Below, one piece after another: positions 23,286 through 35,072 of a stretch of DNA of 64,000 nucleotides (positions are counted from its first letter, which is position 1; every line of letters begins with the position of its first letter). The stretch lies in contig OY811988.1 of assembly GCA_963681505.1 (NCBI GenBank), positions 4,751,107-4,815,106 of the forward strand, read 5' to 3'. This DNA comes from Eunapius fragilis (Eukaryota > Porifera > Demospongiae > Spongillida > Spongillidae). The translations under genes were made by a program, and so were the position numbers. A model generated the notes under the pieces. That model saw only the letters and a program-made list of their open reading frames with translations, was not told the DNA's origin and ran no database searches.

Positions 23286-23298
23286 ACTTTTGGCTGTG
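23286..23298 (-). repeat. Right terminal inverted repeat
   Basis: ACTTTTGGCTGTG, the exact complement of 15477-15489, followed by the TA target duplication. Confidence 0.85.
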
Positions 23299-23314
23299 TA
23301 CTCTAATATCAATT

Positions 23315-24115
23315 ATGGCAGCCACTCAGCAGATGGACGTGGACTACAGCCACTTTGACGCTAGAGCCTATCTCGATTACTACTACAGCGAGCTGTCATC
23401 GTTTAGTGACGTTCTTGCCGAATACGCCCGCTTTTTCTCCCGGTTTTCAGCCAACAGTCTCTCCGTGTTGAACGTGGGAGGCGGGCCATCTCTCCTGTTG
23501 CCCATCTACATGGCAGAGAAGATATGCGAGTATGTGCATTCAGACTACGTGAAGAGCAACAGAGACGAAGTGGAGAAGTGGGCAAGTGCCGACCCCACCG
23601 CATTTAGCTGGCGGGAGCACGTGCGGCAGTGTCTAAGACTGGAGGGAAGAGACGTCTCAGAAGAGGGTATTGCGACACGAGAGAAGCGTATGAGGAGCGT
23701 ATTCAAGGCCTCCGTTGCCTGTGACATTTTTGAAGAACAAGTCGTACCACCCGAAAGCACTGGTCCGTACGATTACGTCATTTGTACGTGCGTCCTTGAC
23801 GTTCTGTGCACTTCCGTGGCATCACTGGCCACGTCCGTGAGACGCCTCGCCGCTCTTGTGAGGGAAGGCGGCTACCTTCACATCGAGATGGGTTACGACA
23901 CAGAAGAAGTAAGTAGCTCAGCGAACTACCGTGTTGGGGACTTCGTCTACAAGAAATTGAAGGGTGTGAGATTGCCTACAATCTTAGAAACTATCAGGGC
24001 AGCAGGACTCTCTTTAGAGCATCAATTCTCGTTTACGGAAGAATACGATAACGTAACGGCCTACAAGGACCAAATAATAATGATTATTGGTAGAAAAATT
24101 GCAGTGGAAAAATAA
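23315..24115 (+). CDS. NNMT/PNMT-family methyltransferase, copy 2
   Basis: 266 residues, about 97% identical by eye to copy 1, with the same motifs (LNVGGGPS, SDY...KW, EGGYLHIEMG). It lacks the first two residues (MV) because the sequence just upstream differs (CAATTATGGCA). Individual changes include YARF for YPRF, KICEY for KIREY and ATREK for AAREK. The CACAG transposon ends only 16 bp before this ATG, so the normal promoter has been displaced 7.8 kb upstream. The gene is intact as protein, but its expression would depend on a promoter supplied by the transposon end. The frame remains open through the transposon end to 23147. Confidence 0.8.
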   Translation: MAATQQMDVDYSHFDARAYLDYYYSELSSFSDVLAEYARFFSRFSANSLSVLNVGGGPSLLLPIYMAEKICEYVHSDYVKSNRDEVEKWASADPTAFSWREHVRQCLRLEGRDVSEEGIATREKRMRSVFKASVACDIFEEQVVPPESTGPYDYVICTCVLDVLCTSVASLATSVRRLAALVREGGYLHIEMGYDTEEVSSSANYRVGDFVYKKLKGVRLPTILETIRAAGLSLEHQFSFTEEYDNVTAYKDQIIMIIGRKIAVEK

Positions 24116-24212
24116 GGACTTGTGTTGAAAATAGTGCAATTGTATGACTTTGGCCTTTGAAGTTACACATTTCTTTGCATGCTGCCTTGAATGACATGCA
24201 TGTCATGCTCCG

Positions 24213-25137
24213 GTTATCATGACCCCTGGCTCCTTGGTGTTATCATGACCCCTTGCTCCTTGATGTTATCATGACCCTTTGTTCCTTATTGTTATCACGA
24301 CCCCTTGCTCCTTGGTGTTATCATGACCCCTTGTTCCTTGGTGTTATCATGACCCCTTGTTCCTTGGTGTTATCATGACCCCTTGTACCTTGGTGTTACA
24401 TGACCTCTTGGTGTTATCATGACCCCTTGTTCCTTGGAGTCATCTTGACCCCTTGTTCCTTGGTGTTATCATGACCCCTTGTTCCTTGGTATTATCATGA
24501 CCCCTGACTCCTTGGTGTTATCATGACCCCTTCCTCCTTGGTGTAATCATGACCCTCACTCCTTGGTGTTATCATGACCCCTGGCTCCTTGGTGTCATCA
24601 TGACCTCTGGCTCCTTGGTGTCATCATGGCCCCTGGTGTTATCATGACCCCTGGCTCCTTGGTGTCATGACCCTTTGTTCCTTGGCATTATCATGACCCC
24701 TTTTACCTTGGTGCTATCATGACCCCTCGCTCATTGGTGTTATCATGACCCCTTGCTCCTTGGTTTCATCATGACCCCTGGCTCCTTGGTGTCATCATGA
24801 CCCCTGGCTCCTTGGTGTTATTATGACCCCTCACTCCTTGGTGTTATCATGACCCCTGGCTCCTTGGTGTCATCATGACCCCTGGCTCCTTGGTGTTATC
24901 ATGACCCCTTGCTCCTTGGTGTTATCATGACCCCTCGCTCCTTGGTGTTATCATGACCCCTCGCTCCTTGGTGTTATCATGACCCTTTGTTCCTTGGTGT
25001 TATCATGACCCCTTGCTCCTTGGTGTTATCATGACCCCTCGCTCCTTGGTGTTATCATGACCCTTTGTTCCTTGGTGTTATCATGACCCCTCGCTCCTTG
25101 GTGTTATCATGACCCATGGCTCCTGGTGTTATCCTGG
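24213..25137. repeat. 25-26-bp minisatellite after methyltransferase 2
   Basis: Same TTGGTGTTATCATGACCCCT-type units as 6868-7852, about 36 copies with different order and number. The flanks on both sides match unit A. Confidence 0.9.
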
Positions 25138-25480
25138 ACCCAAATGTGAGTAAGCTTTATCGGCTGTAGGTGCATGGTCATCACAGGGACTTGCTCTCAT
25201 ATTTAGTGCGATTGTTGCGGATCTGTTTCATACTTTCATCATTAGTGTGAACATCTACATGCTTACATGCATATTTTACATACTTTGTGTTCAAATTTTT
25301 TTTTACAAAAAAAAAATTTACACATATTACAAATGAAAAAAAGAGATACACAGGAATACGCTACTTGTGGCGCCCAATACAGCGGCAGCATTGCCCAGCT
25401 GGAGTGCAATGGACACTCTGGAGAAGGAATGAAGAGGGAATGGTGGTCATGTGTAATAGACTGCTGATGCCTGCCATTAT

Positions 25481-26575
25481 CACTAAGCAAACTGAGAGCA
25501 TGCATCATGGCCTAGGGTACCAGAAGTCTCAATTGCAATTGGGACAAAATGGTGAGGCCAGCGGGACAGCAGAGCGTACTTCTGTTGAAACCAAAGTGAA
25601 ACAGGAGTATTTTTAGAGTAGGGCCGAAGGCCTCATAGGGCTTACATGTGGGGCTATGTCCACCTCGTACTGTTCCCGCCGGGAAAATTATGGCTTGCGC
25701 ACGGGGGTTTGCGACATATATTTTGTGGGCAGTAAATTGAAATGATGATGTCATGCCCTTAGCAACCAACTATCGACCTTGGTTATAGAGAAGCCCCTCT
25801 TGTCGATAGCTCCATAAAATGTTGCAGTAATCTCTCCTCCTCAAAATAGTTATGATTAATCCGGTATAAACCATAGCGAGCAGTACTAACTGATTCAGAA
25901 ATACACATCGCTGGCCCAAAACAATGTGCTACAAGCACATACTTGATTCAGTTAGTACTACCCTAGCCTCGTCCCCAGGCCGTCAGTTAAGTTAAAGACG
26001 TCTTTTTTCCAAAACATTAATCGACGGCCTGGGGACGAGGCTAGTACTACTGTCGTCTTTTAGAATAACTCAGAAAGGAAACTTTCTTAGGGTTGGGTCT
26101 TGGAAAACTCGTTTGTTCTGAAGCGCGGAGGGGTACGCTTTCACAAGCCATAACTTGCCGTAGCGATATAACTGCATGTGACACGAGGATTAGTAAAGCT
26201 GTCTCTTTTTGTTTGAAGCTTTTAAATAGTAGAACTCCACTTTTGTACCCGAAGCTCACGATCCTTAGCCCTGGTTGTCAAGGACGTTGCTAAGTGCATG
26301 GCATCATCATTTCAATCTACTGCCCACAAAATATATGTCGCAAACCCCCGTGTGCAAGCCGATATTTTTCCCGGGAACAGTACGAGGTGGACATACCCCT
26401 AAGCCCTATGAGGCCTTCAGCCCTACCTAAAATAACTACTATTTTCCGCAACTCACTTTGCTTTCAACAGAAGTACGCTCTGCATGCTGTCCCGCTGGTC
26501 TCACCATTTTGTCCCAATTGCAATTGAGACTTCTGGTACCCTTGGCCATGATGCATGCTCTCAGTTTGCTTAGTG
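25481..26575. repeat. Foldback repeat, unit B
   Basis: Counterpart of 10735-11854 with arms 25481-25766 and 26286-26575. It encloses a hairpin MITE (25953-26048) that has diverged in its loop. Confidence 0.75.
25953..26048. repeat. Hairpin MITE, unit B copy
   Basis: Counterpart of 11224-11318, with GCCTCGTCCCCAGGCCGTC on one arm and its complement on the other. Confidence 0.8.
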
Positions 26576-26645
26576 ATTGTAGGATTTGTCCTTTTGAGAG
26601 AGCAAGGAGCTGAATCCATGCATCCATGTGACGTTTAATTGCTTA

Positions 26646-27619
26646 TAAATAACGAATTAACGTACCAGTATATGCCGTTGCGAGCGGTACTAGCTGTCAA
26701 TCAACTTCAGAAATACACATCTTCAAATACGTTTCCCATCAAAGTGCACTGCTGGAAGAGCATACAGTAATTGGGCAAAAATGGTCCAGAATAGAAATTA
26801 AAGGACTGAACTGACTATAATATGTACTTACAGACAGTGAGCACCCCTAGAAGTAGGACTATATAGGATTGCTGCATGCAGTAATCCTATAGGTGGCTGT
26901 TGGGGGCTGGACTGATCCTGGGGTGTTTTTGTAAATTCTTTACCATGCAGTCAACTGCGTGTACACTCAAAAGGGAAGCCGTCTATCCAACACTTGTTTG
27001 TACCCATATAACAAAAGTGAGTTGAATGAGTGCCTGTAGCATCTTGACTTTGAGAGGCGAAGAGAGTGTTTAATGATTCTGCATGAAAACACTCTATCAA
27101 GAAGCAGCCACGCACACTGCATCGCTCATTCACCTTCGTTGCGCGTGTCTCTATTCAAACCTACGCAAATTATTCATGAACTACTCTTGCCCTGATCAAC
27201 GAAAAAAAAAAGAAGCGGCTCCATCTTTGTGCTATTTATATGTGTTCTCCTATCTGTGCTGATGGCTCTATTAATTGCTTAGAGAGTTCCTAGGGTTGGT
27301 TCCTGCACTAAAGCGCTGAAGTATACCCCATTTTACCCCATTTCTTCCCCGCCAGATTAGCATATATATCTCTGAAAACGCAGAGCCACAGGTAATAACT
27401 CACACCTACATTGATAGTTTCGTTTATAGCTATGGTCGAGTGTTGTGTTCTTTTCTCATAAGGTTGTACAACAAGTAAGATATATGGTTCGCAAAAACAG
27501 GTGTCGTTTAATGAGATGCGGCTGGTGAATTACGTCCTCTGAGCCGCAAAAAGCTTGCGTACTGTAGGTCTGGGTACGAGGCTATTACGGTCACACCCAG
27601 TCTATCGCGCCTAATATCT
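26646..27619. repeat. Duplicated flank of unit B, upstream of methyltransferase 3
   Basis: Matches 14229-15476. Position 26645/26646 is the empty site of Helitron-like copy 2. A deletion near 27605 joins TCTATCGCGC directly to CTAATATCTATGG, shortening the promoter compared with copies 1 and 4. No gene of its own. Confidence 0.7.
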
Positions 27620-28426
27620 ATGGTGATGGCAGCCACTCAGCAGATGGACGTGGACTACAGCCACTTTGACGCTAGAGCCTATCTCGATTACTACTACAGC
27701 GAGCTGTCATCGTTTAGTGACGTTCTTGCCGAATACCCCCGCTTTTTCTCCCGGTTTTCAGCCAACAGTCTCTCCGTGTTGAACGTGGGAGGCGGACCAT
27801 CTCTCCTGTTGCCCATCTACATGGCAGAGAAGATACGCGAGTACGTACATTCAGACTACGTGAAAAGCAACAGAGACGAAGTGGAGAAGTGGGCTTGTGC
27901 CGACCCCACCGCATTTAGCTGGCGGGAGCACGTGCGGCAATGTCTAAGACTGGAGGGAAGAGACGTCTCCGAAGAGGGTATTGCGGCACGAGAGAAGCGT
28001 ATGAGGAGCGTATTCAAGGCCTCCGTTGCCTGTGACATTTTTGAAGAACAAGTCGTACCACCCGAAAACACTGGTCCGTACGATTACGTCATTTGTACGT
28101 CCGTCCTCGACGCCTTGTGTACTTCCGAGGCATCACTGGCCACGTCCGTGAGACGCCTCGCCGCTCTTGTGAGGGAAGGCGGCTACCTTCACATCGAGAT
28201 GGGTTACGACACAGAAGAAGTAAGTAGCTCAGCGAACTACCGTGTTGGGGACTTCGTCTACAAGAAATTGAAGGGTGTGAGATTGCCTACAATCTTAGAA
28301 ACTATCAGGGCAGCAGGACTCTCTGTAGAGCATCAATTTTCGTTTACGGAAGAATACGATAACGTAACGGCCTACAAGGACCAACTTATAATGATTATTG
28401 GTAGAAAAAATGCAGTGGAAAAATAA
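27620..28426 (+). CDS. NNMT/PNMT-family methyltransferase, copy 3
   Basis: 268 residues with the same start (MVMAATQQ) as copies 1 and 4. It groups with copy 4: both read PPENTGPYDYVICTSVLDAL where copies 1 and 2 read PPESTGPYDYVICTCVLDVL, and both have CTSEAS for CTSVAS. Unique changes are KWACAD and GRKNAVEK. All SAM-binding motifs are kept. It opens the duplicated block C; the transporter gene begins 1.1 kb downstream on the same strand. The GTTATCATGACC minisatellite is absent here and a TG repeat is found instead. Confidence 0.85.
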   Translation: MVMAATQQMDVDYSHFDARAYLDYYYSELSSFSDVLAEYPRFFSRFSANSLSVLNVGGGPSLLLPIYMAEKIREYVHSDYVKSNRDEVEKWACADPTAFSWREHVRQCLRLEGRDVSEEGIAAREKRMRSVFKASVACDIFEEQVVPPENTGPYDYVICTSVLDALCTSEASLATSVRRLAALVREGGYLHIEMGYDTEEVSSSANYRVGDFVYKKLKGVRLPTILETIRAAGLSVEHQFSFTEEYDNVTAYKDQLIMIIGRKNAVEK

Positions 28427-28527
28427 GGACTTGTGTTAAAAATAGTGCAATTGTTATGACTTTGGCCTTTGAAGTTACACGTATATTTGCGTGGTGCATT
28501 GAATGACATGTCATGTTCCGCTGGCCA

Positions 28528-28528
<1 letters not shown>

Positions 28529-28602
<74 letters not shown>

Positions 28603-28608
28603 CGCGCT
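28529..28608 (+). repeat. (TG)n microsatellite
   Basis: About 32 TG units followed by CGCGCGCG. The equivalent after copy 4 (43299-43350) is shorter. A poly-C run follows in both. Confidence 0.95.
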
Positions 28609-28639
28609 TTTCACTAGTTGAGGGCTGCAGCTCCCCCCC

Positions 28640-29220
28640 CCCACCACCCATCGTGAAGGTAATTGGTAACGCCTTGCCAGTGGGCTCGCGAGGTGTGGAT
28701 GTGTGGCGAAATTACTGCACTCTTCAGGCTCACTGAAATGAGGGTCACGAATGAAGCGGCTCATTTAAACAATATCTGATGTGCTCCGTTGCAACCCTGA
28801 GCTGAACATGCTCAATGCATCCTCTGCTACGAACTGGGTCTGGGGTCGAGACAATTCCATTTTAGTGCAGAGTTCTACTGTATGTCGGACTAAACAAATG
28901 GCGCGTATTGAGCACTGCATACTTTATGGCCTTTTAGTTGATTGGATATTTGAGAGGAAGGAACCAATGCAAGCTTACAATCCTCATCAACATGCCGACC
29001 CAGAAATTTTTAATTGGGGGGGGGGGGGGGGGAGTTAGTCTCTCCTGCCATGGCGTAATGTAAAATATAAATTATGTCATGGCACGAAAGACTGGGGGCA
29101 CCGATCGATAATGTAGCATGGAAATACGGTCTAACATATCTTATAATCCCTTATAATCTGCCACCAAGTTAACCCAGTTATACACTGCACAAATAACCGC
29201 CTGCAATTCTTACACCATCT
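28640..29220. other. Intergenic spacer, block C
   Basis: Matches 43390-43996 of block D. It contains a poly-G run near 29016. No gene seen. Confidence 0.5.
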
Positions 29221-29321
29221 AACGGATTGATGTATGTCACTAGAAATCGTGAATAGGGCACTCGATTCCTCAGAAATCGAGTGCCCTATCCACGATTTCT
29301 AGTGACATACATCAATCCGTT
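29221..29321. repeat. 101-bp perfect-type hairpin upstream of transporter 1
   Basis: AACGGATTGATGTATGTCAC... pairs with ...GTGACATACATCAATCCGTT: arms of about 48 bp with one mismatch and a loop of about 5 bases. The same hairpin, changed only in the loop, is at 43997-44097. It may be a MITE fixed before the duplication or a source of a hairpin RNA. Confidence 0.9.
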
Positions 29322-29567
29322 TTTGCTGTGTATGCTCCATGAGGGAATGGGGTATGGGGGTATATATACTTGTATATAAGGTTATAGCAGCTCGAGAATA
29401 AACGTTCTAATAATATACGTTTTAATACACTACAGTTGATACAGATACGCACCATGCATGTAGCGAGTGGGGGAGTGGCATACAGATTCATGCATGCTTA
29501 CATGCCTTGGACGGAGTTTGCGTCAGCAGAGCCTGTGTCTTGAACATTGTCAAGAGATATACAAAGG

Positions 29568-32301
29568 ATGGACCTACCAACTCAAGGCACAAGTACAGGC
29601 AGTTCTATCCAGAGCGGCGATGCACCGCCAGCCATCCAGGCCACGCCCTCAGAGGAACAGAATGAGATGATGCTATCGAGCTGGGATTTACGCAGAAAGA
29701 GGTTTGAGATGTTTTGCGGGTCGGGACGGCTGTCACCGTCAAGATTCGGCGCGGCTTGGAAGAGGCAACAGCTCTTGACCGAGAAAGCTACCATTGTAGT
29801 GCTCTCTCTGGTGGTGTGTGAGACTTTGGCAGTCAACGGATCTACTTACATCTTTGGATCGTTTTTAGACGCCTTATTCGAGAAAGATGGGGTAAAAAGC
29901 TATCACCAATTTTATAGCACGTTCCTGTTGCAAACGTACGGATTTTCGTATGCCTCTCTCCTCTTATATCCGATTGCCGGTTGGCTGGGTGATTCTAAGG
30001 TCGGTAGACACAAGATGGCCGTCATTAGTCTCCTTATCCTGTTTGTAAGTTTGGTTCTGGTGGCATTCTACTTCTCGTTTTACCAATATAGGGTCAGCGA
30101 AGAGAGCAAAATGGCGATGACAGTCATATTTTACTTCGCCATCTGCTTGGGAGCGGCTGGCTTCAGCTCTAATATTATCCCCTTCGGGGCCGACCAACTG
30201 CTGTACGGACCGGCGGAGCAAGTGACGTCATACTTCAATTGGCTCTACTGGGCACGCCAGGTCGGGAGGTTGATGTTAACGATTTCGTTCGTGAACGGCT
30301 CGACGGACGAGCGAGCCCTTATTGCCTCATTCGTCGCCAGTCTCCTTACCGCTGTCGCTCTGATATTGAATATGAGCTTTAAAAAGTGTCTGTTCATCGA
30401 AAACGAGAGACGAAATCCGCTTAAGCAGATATTCGACGTGCTTCGCTTCGCAGCTGTTGCCAAGCGGCCAGAACGTGTCAGTGCATTTGGATTCGACGGT
30501 CGCAGCTCTCCTTCGAGGGTCGACCTAGCAAAGTCGAAGCACGGAGGCCATTTCGAAAGCAACGTTGTGGACGACGTGAAAACATTTTTATCGCTGCTCC
30601 CTCTGCTGTTGTTGTTCGGAGTCCCGTACTTTTTTCTTTTGGGGGTAAGTTCACACAAATTAAAACAGCCATTGTGTGAATGACACGAATTACGGGACTA
30701 GCGGAAAAAAAAAAAAAAAAAGAATGTAGGGCAATCAAGGAAAATAATCGTTGCAGCTAACACTATAGTACATGTAGCTTATCTATACAATAGTGGAAGT
30801 GATTCACGCAATCTGATTGGTCAATTACAGGTATCTAAACGCGGTAGAAACCTAGAGAGGGACTCTAAGTGTGCCAGTGGGGGGATTCTAAGTGCCCCGG
30901 GCACGTATCTATTGCATAATATGTACGTATCTAATAGCTGCGTTGCGCGATAATGTATTGGTTGCTACGTACGCGTTGCTATTGTCTAACCTATATTTAA
31001 TTGCATGGGCGTGCCCGGCCGGCCGACTCTACTAGCGACTTATCAGTTATGATATAAAATAGCTAATTAATGCGTATACCTTCTAATTAACCGCCTAAAA
31101 ATCAAACATTCGGTTGCAATAGTTGATTCGCGTTGTGTTAATAGTTAATTAATTGACCCGCGTTGACTAAACAATTCAAGTATGAGAAGCGCGAAATGAA
31201 TGTCTGCATGTTATTTTTCGTTGTTCCGAGCCCCCGAGCCCCCACCCCCCCCCCCCCTCCCGTATCAAGAATAATGAACTGTAAATTGTATTTATTCGGT
31301 TGATGTATAGTGATTTGTCATTCACTTGAACTTGTTCTCAGTCCCTGATATAATTTCTGTATTCCAGAATCAAATCTCACTGTCATTTCAAGCAGCCAGA
31401 ATGTACCACAATATGCCAGCCGGGATCGCTGATCATGATTCAATGCAATTGAGGATCACCGTGATCACTTCCATGGTCAGTATCACCCTCACCCCGATCA
31501 TGGACCAACTCATCTTCCCATTTCTTCGCGACTTCACTCCCAGCACACTGAAGAGGGTCGGAATAGGATTCGCCTCTCTGGTTCTCGCCTCTTTCGTCTC
31601 CATGATCTACGAAGCAGCGAATTATCAACTGCATCACAGCAACTACCAATGTACGTTCAGCGTCGACACAGACGCTTCGAATTCGACTCTGTCGGTTCCT
31701 TTTTGGTGGATTCTCTTACCATTTTTTTTCATCTGTCTCGCCGAAATGCTAATAAGTACATCAAGTAAGTATAGAGGGCTACTAATACAATACTTTGCAG
31801 CTAGCATTGCATGATGCAGGGAGCAGCCGTTAAAGATGGAGGTGCGGTATAAAAAGCGCGCGGTCTAATTTTTTACCTTATGCATGTACGCTCACATTGC
31901 ATGCCGCCTGCGAAACATATTGTGCTCAGTTCATACAATTGTGTGGTTTCTGTGTTCACTGATGCAGAATGGTGGTCACTGATGCAGTAAAATTAAAATG
32001 GTGGTTCGTCCATACAGGTTATGAGTTCTTCTACACCCAGTCTCCCCACGGGATGAGGGGAATGATGATAGGGCTTCTTATTTTTTCGAAGGGACTCATC
32101 GGCGGGTTGTATGCCGCGTTTCTGACAGCATTTATTGCCGAAGGCGGTAGCACGAAACAAGAGCCCTGCCGTATATGGTATTACCTCATCATGCTCGTAA
32201 CGACGGGGATTGCATTCGTGATATACGCGATGGCCACTACTAAGTACAAGCGACGCACGAGAGCAGGGATGGAAGACAGTGGACGATTTTATCTGATATA
32301 G
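29568..32301 (+). CDS. POT-family (SLC15-like) transporter, intact copy
   Basis: Three exons (29568-30644, 31368-31764, 32018-32301; GT-AG, in phase) give 585 residues, a normal length for proton-coupled oligopeptide transporters of the plasma or organelle membrane. Family features are PIAGWLGDSKVGRHK at 135-149 (MFS loop motif), PFGADQLLYGP...YFNWLYWARQVG at 205-233 (PTR2 signature region), LTPIMDQLIFPFLR in exon 2 and the E-F-Y-Q-P block GYEFFYTQSPHGM at the start of exon 3. Many hydrophobic segments are visible; about 12 helices are expected. The ExxERFxYY proton-coupling motif of helix 1 is replaced by CETLAVNGSTY, so substrate or coupling may differ. An alternative ATG is not evident; the start gives MDLPTQGTS. 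Confidence 0.75.
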
Positions 32302-34084
32302 GTACACACTAGGGACATTCGTGCTGTCGATCTTGTAAGTGCAGATATGTGTATGTCCATTTATTTATATGACAATGTACAATTTCGTTGTTAAATAATT
32401 GCTTTTGTTATGGTACATCAAATATCACCAGTATACAGTATAGAGGTCTATATATTTAATTCGGAAAAAGCGTTCCGGGCCCGCGGTTACGGTCACTTCA
32501 GTTCCCGCGCAATACGTAATCTTCCGCCGCGTCGAGTCTGGGCACGCGTGTAAAAATACATTGTGGTGTGCTACCTTTAGAGCCAAAACAAACATGCCTC
32601 CGAAGAAACCACAGCTGAAGCACAACGCCTCGTCTAAGGGAACGAAGGCGATCAAGAGGGCCAGTGCTAAGGCCAAGCCGGCGGACAATCCATTGATGGT
32701 TTTCGAATTCGACTCCGGCGACGAGGAAATGTCGGTGACCCCGCTACGTCCGAGGGGGGCGGTCCCCACCCCGAAGCTGGCGTCGGGCCAGTCGTCAGAC
32801 GGGAACGACCTGAGCGACCACTTTACGGACCACCCATCTCAGTCGGACGACGGGGATGAAGGAGGCGGAGACACGACGGAAGATGGGTCCGACGAACTCG
32901 AGGACGTATTGGCGGGACTCGTCGAAGACCCATCTCCAGCCGCGCTCAATCCGAAAAGGGCGGTAGTTCGACCCCGCCGCGGGGGCACGACTAGAAGCGG
33001 GAACAAGAGGGTTAAATGCAGCGCAACTGACGCCGCCACCCTCGTTACTGACGGCACACCTCCACCCTCGTTACTGACGGCACACCTCCACCCGAGTCCG
33101 ACAGCCCAACGAAAATATCCGGGTTGGTTGCTTCGGACGCGCCCGTATTCCCTGACCCCCTGGGAGAGGAAGGACTCACTCCTCCCAAAAGGGCACACCC
33201 TGCAAGCAAGAGGGGCCGAAAGGCTATGACGGCTCCGTCCGTTGTAGCCACATCTCCTCACTCCGCCCCTCAACTGGGTGGGGAAGTGAAGCGCAAGCGG
33301 GGTCGACCCCCGAAGAACACGCCCACCACACCCATGCGGGGCCAACCCCCGAAGAACACGCCCACCACACCCAAGCCTCTCCCTTCTCTCCCTCCGTCGC
33401 TACAACCCCTACCTCCCCTCTCCTCCTCCCCCACACCCCTAGTGGCCGTCGAAGCCGCCATGATTGAAGGCCACCCGCTGTCCGAGTCCCCAGTCCAAGT
33501 TGAAATCCACGACAGCGGCGTTGCTCAGAGCAACCACACGTCTCCCCCTCCCCCTCCTCTTTCGACAGTGGCGCCAGAACAGCAAGAAGTCATGAAGAGA
33601 AAGAGGGGATGTCCCAGGAAGAGACCTTTGACCCCTCCTCATCCTCCCCCCCAACCTGTTGATGGGGGTGCCCACGAACCCCCAACGCCTGCTGCTCAGG
33701 GCGTGCCCAGTGAGTGGGCGGAGTCACCACTCCTTAGGGCTTCTACTGATAATAATTCTTTGGTTAGGGACACACCCACTGGTGGTACACCCTTGGTTAA
33801 CACGTCCACTGAGAACACGCCCATTGATGACACGCCCACTAAATACACACACCCACAGTGCAGGACCGGCCCGGTGCTGAGCTGACACCTCTCTCCGGTG
33901 CTGAGGTGACACCCCTCCCCGATGCGAGCACCAACGCACGCAGTGCTTCAGGGTCATGTGAGGGCACCAGTGTCATGAGTGACGTTGAGGAGATTGCCGG
34001 TGATGGCACTCACGAAAGGTTGTCCTCACCGACCAAGAATGATACTGGCCATTTAAAGATGGAAACTGGCAGTGGTGAGGGCGG

Positions 34085-35066
34085 TGTGTGTGCAAGGGGG
34101 GGGGGGGGGGGCACCTTGCAGGGAGGGAGGTGTGTACAAGGGGGGGGGCACCTTGTAGGGAGGGAGGTGTGTGCAAGGGGGGGCACATTGTAGGGAGGGA
34201 GATGTGTGTGCAAGGGGGGGGGGCACATTGTAGGGAGGGAGGTGTGTACAAGGGGGGGGGGGCACCTTGTAGGGAGGGAGATGTGTGTGCAAGGGGGGGG
34301 GGCACATTGTAGGGAGGGAGGTGTGTGTGCATGGGGGGGGAGGAAGGTGTGTGTGCAAGGGGGGGGGGGCACCTTATAGGGAGGGAGGTGTGTGCAAGGG
34401 GGGGGGCAGAGAGGGAGGTGTGTGTGCAAGGGGGGGCACCTTGTAGGGAGGGAGGTGTGTGTGCAAGGGGGGGCACATTGTAGGGAGGGAGGTGTGTGTG
34501 CAAGGGGGGGGGCACCTTGTAGGGAGGGAGGTGTGTGTGTGCAAGGGGGGGAGGGAGGTGTGTGTGCAAGGGGGGGGAGCACCTTGTAGGTAGGGAGGTG
34601 TGTGTGCTAAAGGGGGGGGAGGGAGGTGTGTGTGCAAGGGGGGGCATCTTGTAGGGAGGGAGGTGTGTGTGCAAGGGAGGGGGCACCTTGTAGGGAGGGA
34701 GGTGTGTGTGCAAGGGGGGGGCAGAGAGGGAGGTGTGTGTGCAAGGGAGGGGCACCTTGTAGGGAGGGAGGTGTGTGTGCAAGGGGGGGGGCACCTTGTA
34801 GGGAGGGAGGTGTGGGGGGGGCACATTGTAGGGAGGGAGGTGTGTGTGCAAGGGGGGAGGCACCTTGTAGGGAGGGAGGTTTGTGTGCAAGGGGGGCACC
34901 TTGTAGGGAGGGAGGGAGGTGTGTGTGCAAGGGGGGGGATACCTTGTAGGGAGGGAGGTGTGTGTGCAAGGGAGGGGGCACCTTGTAGGGAGGGAGGTGT
35001 GTGTGCTAGGGGGGGCAGAGAGGGAGGTGTGTGTGCAAGGGGGGCATCTTGTAGGGAGGGAGGGGC
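34085..35066. repeat. G-rich minisatellite 1, block C intron
   Basis: About 28 units of 30-37 bp of the type GGGAGGGAGGTGTGTGTGCA + poly-G + CACCTTGTA. All long reading frames here are repeat artefacts. Confidence 0.9.
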
Positions 35067-35072
35067 ATTGTG

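Larger units (their letters stand above)
15477..23298. mobile_element. Complete CACAG-type (Plavaka-like) DNA transposon
   Basis: A 7822-bp element with 13-bp perfect terminal inverted repeats CACAGCCAAAAGT, flanked by TA (15475-15476 and 23299-23300). Methyltransferase copies 1 and 4 show the unoccupied equivalent (CCTA(TA)CTCTRATAT). CACAG ends fit the CACTA superfamily. Subterminal regions at both ends repeat short motifs such as TGTAAC, GGTAC and TTGATAC, as CACTA elements do. It carries two divergent genes: the transposase (17736-22000, +) and a coiled-coil accessory protein (16593-17684, -). All reading frames and splice sites are intact, so the insertion is probably young. It lies 16 bp before the start codon of methyltransferase 2. 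Confidence 0.8.
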
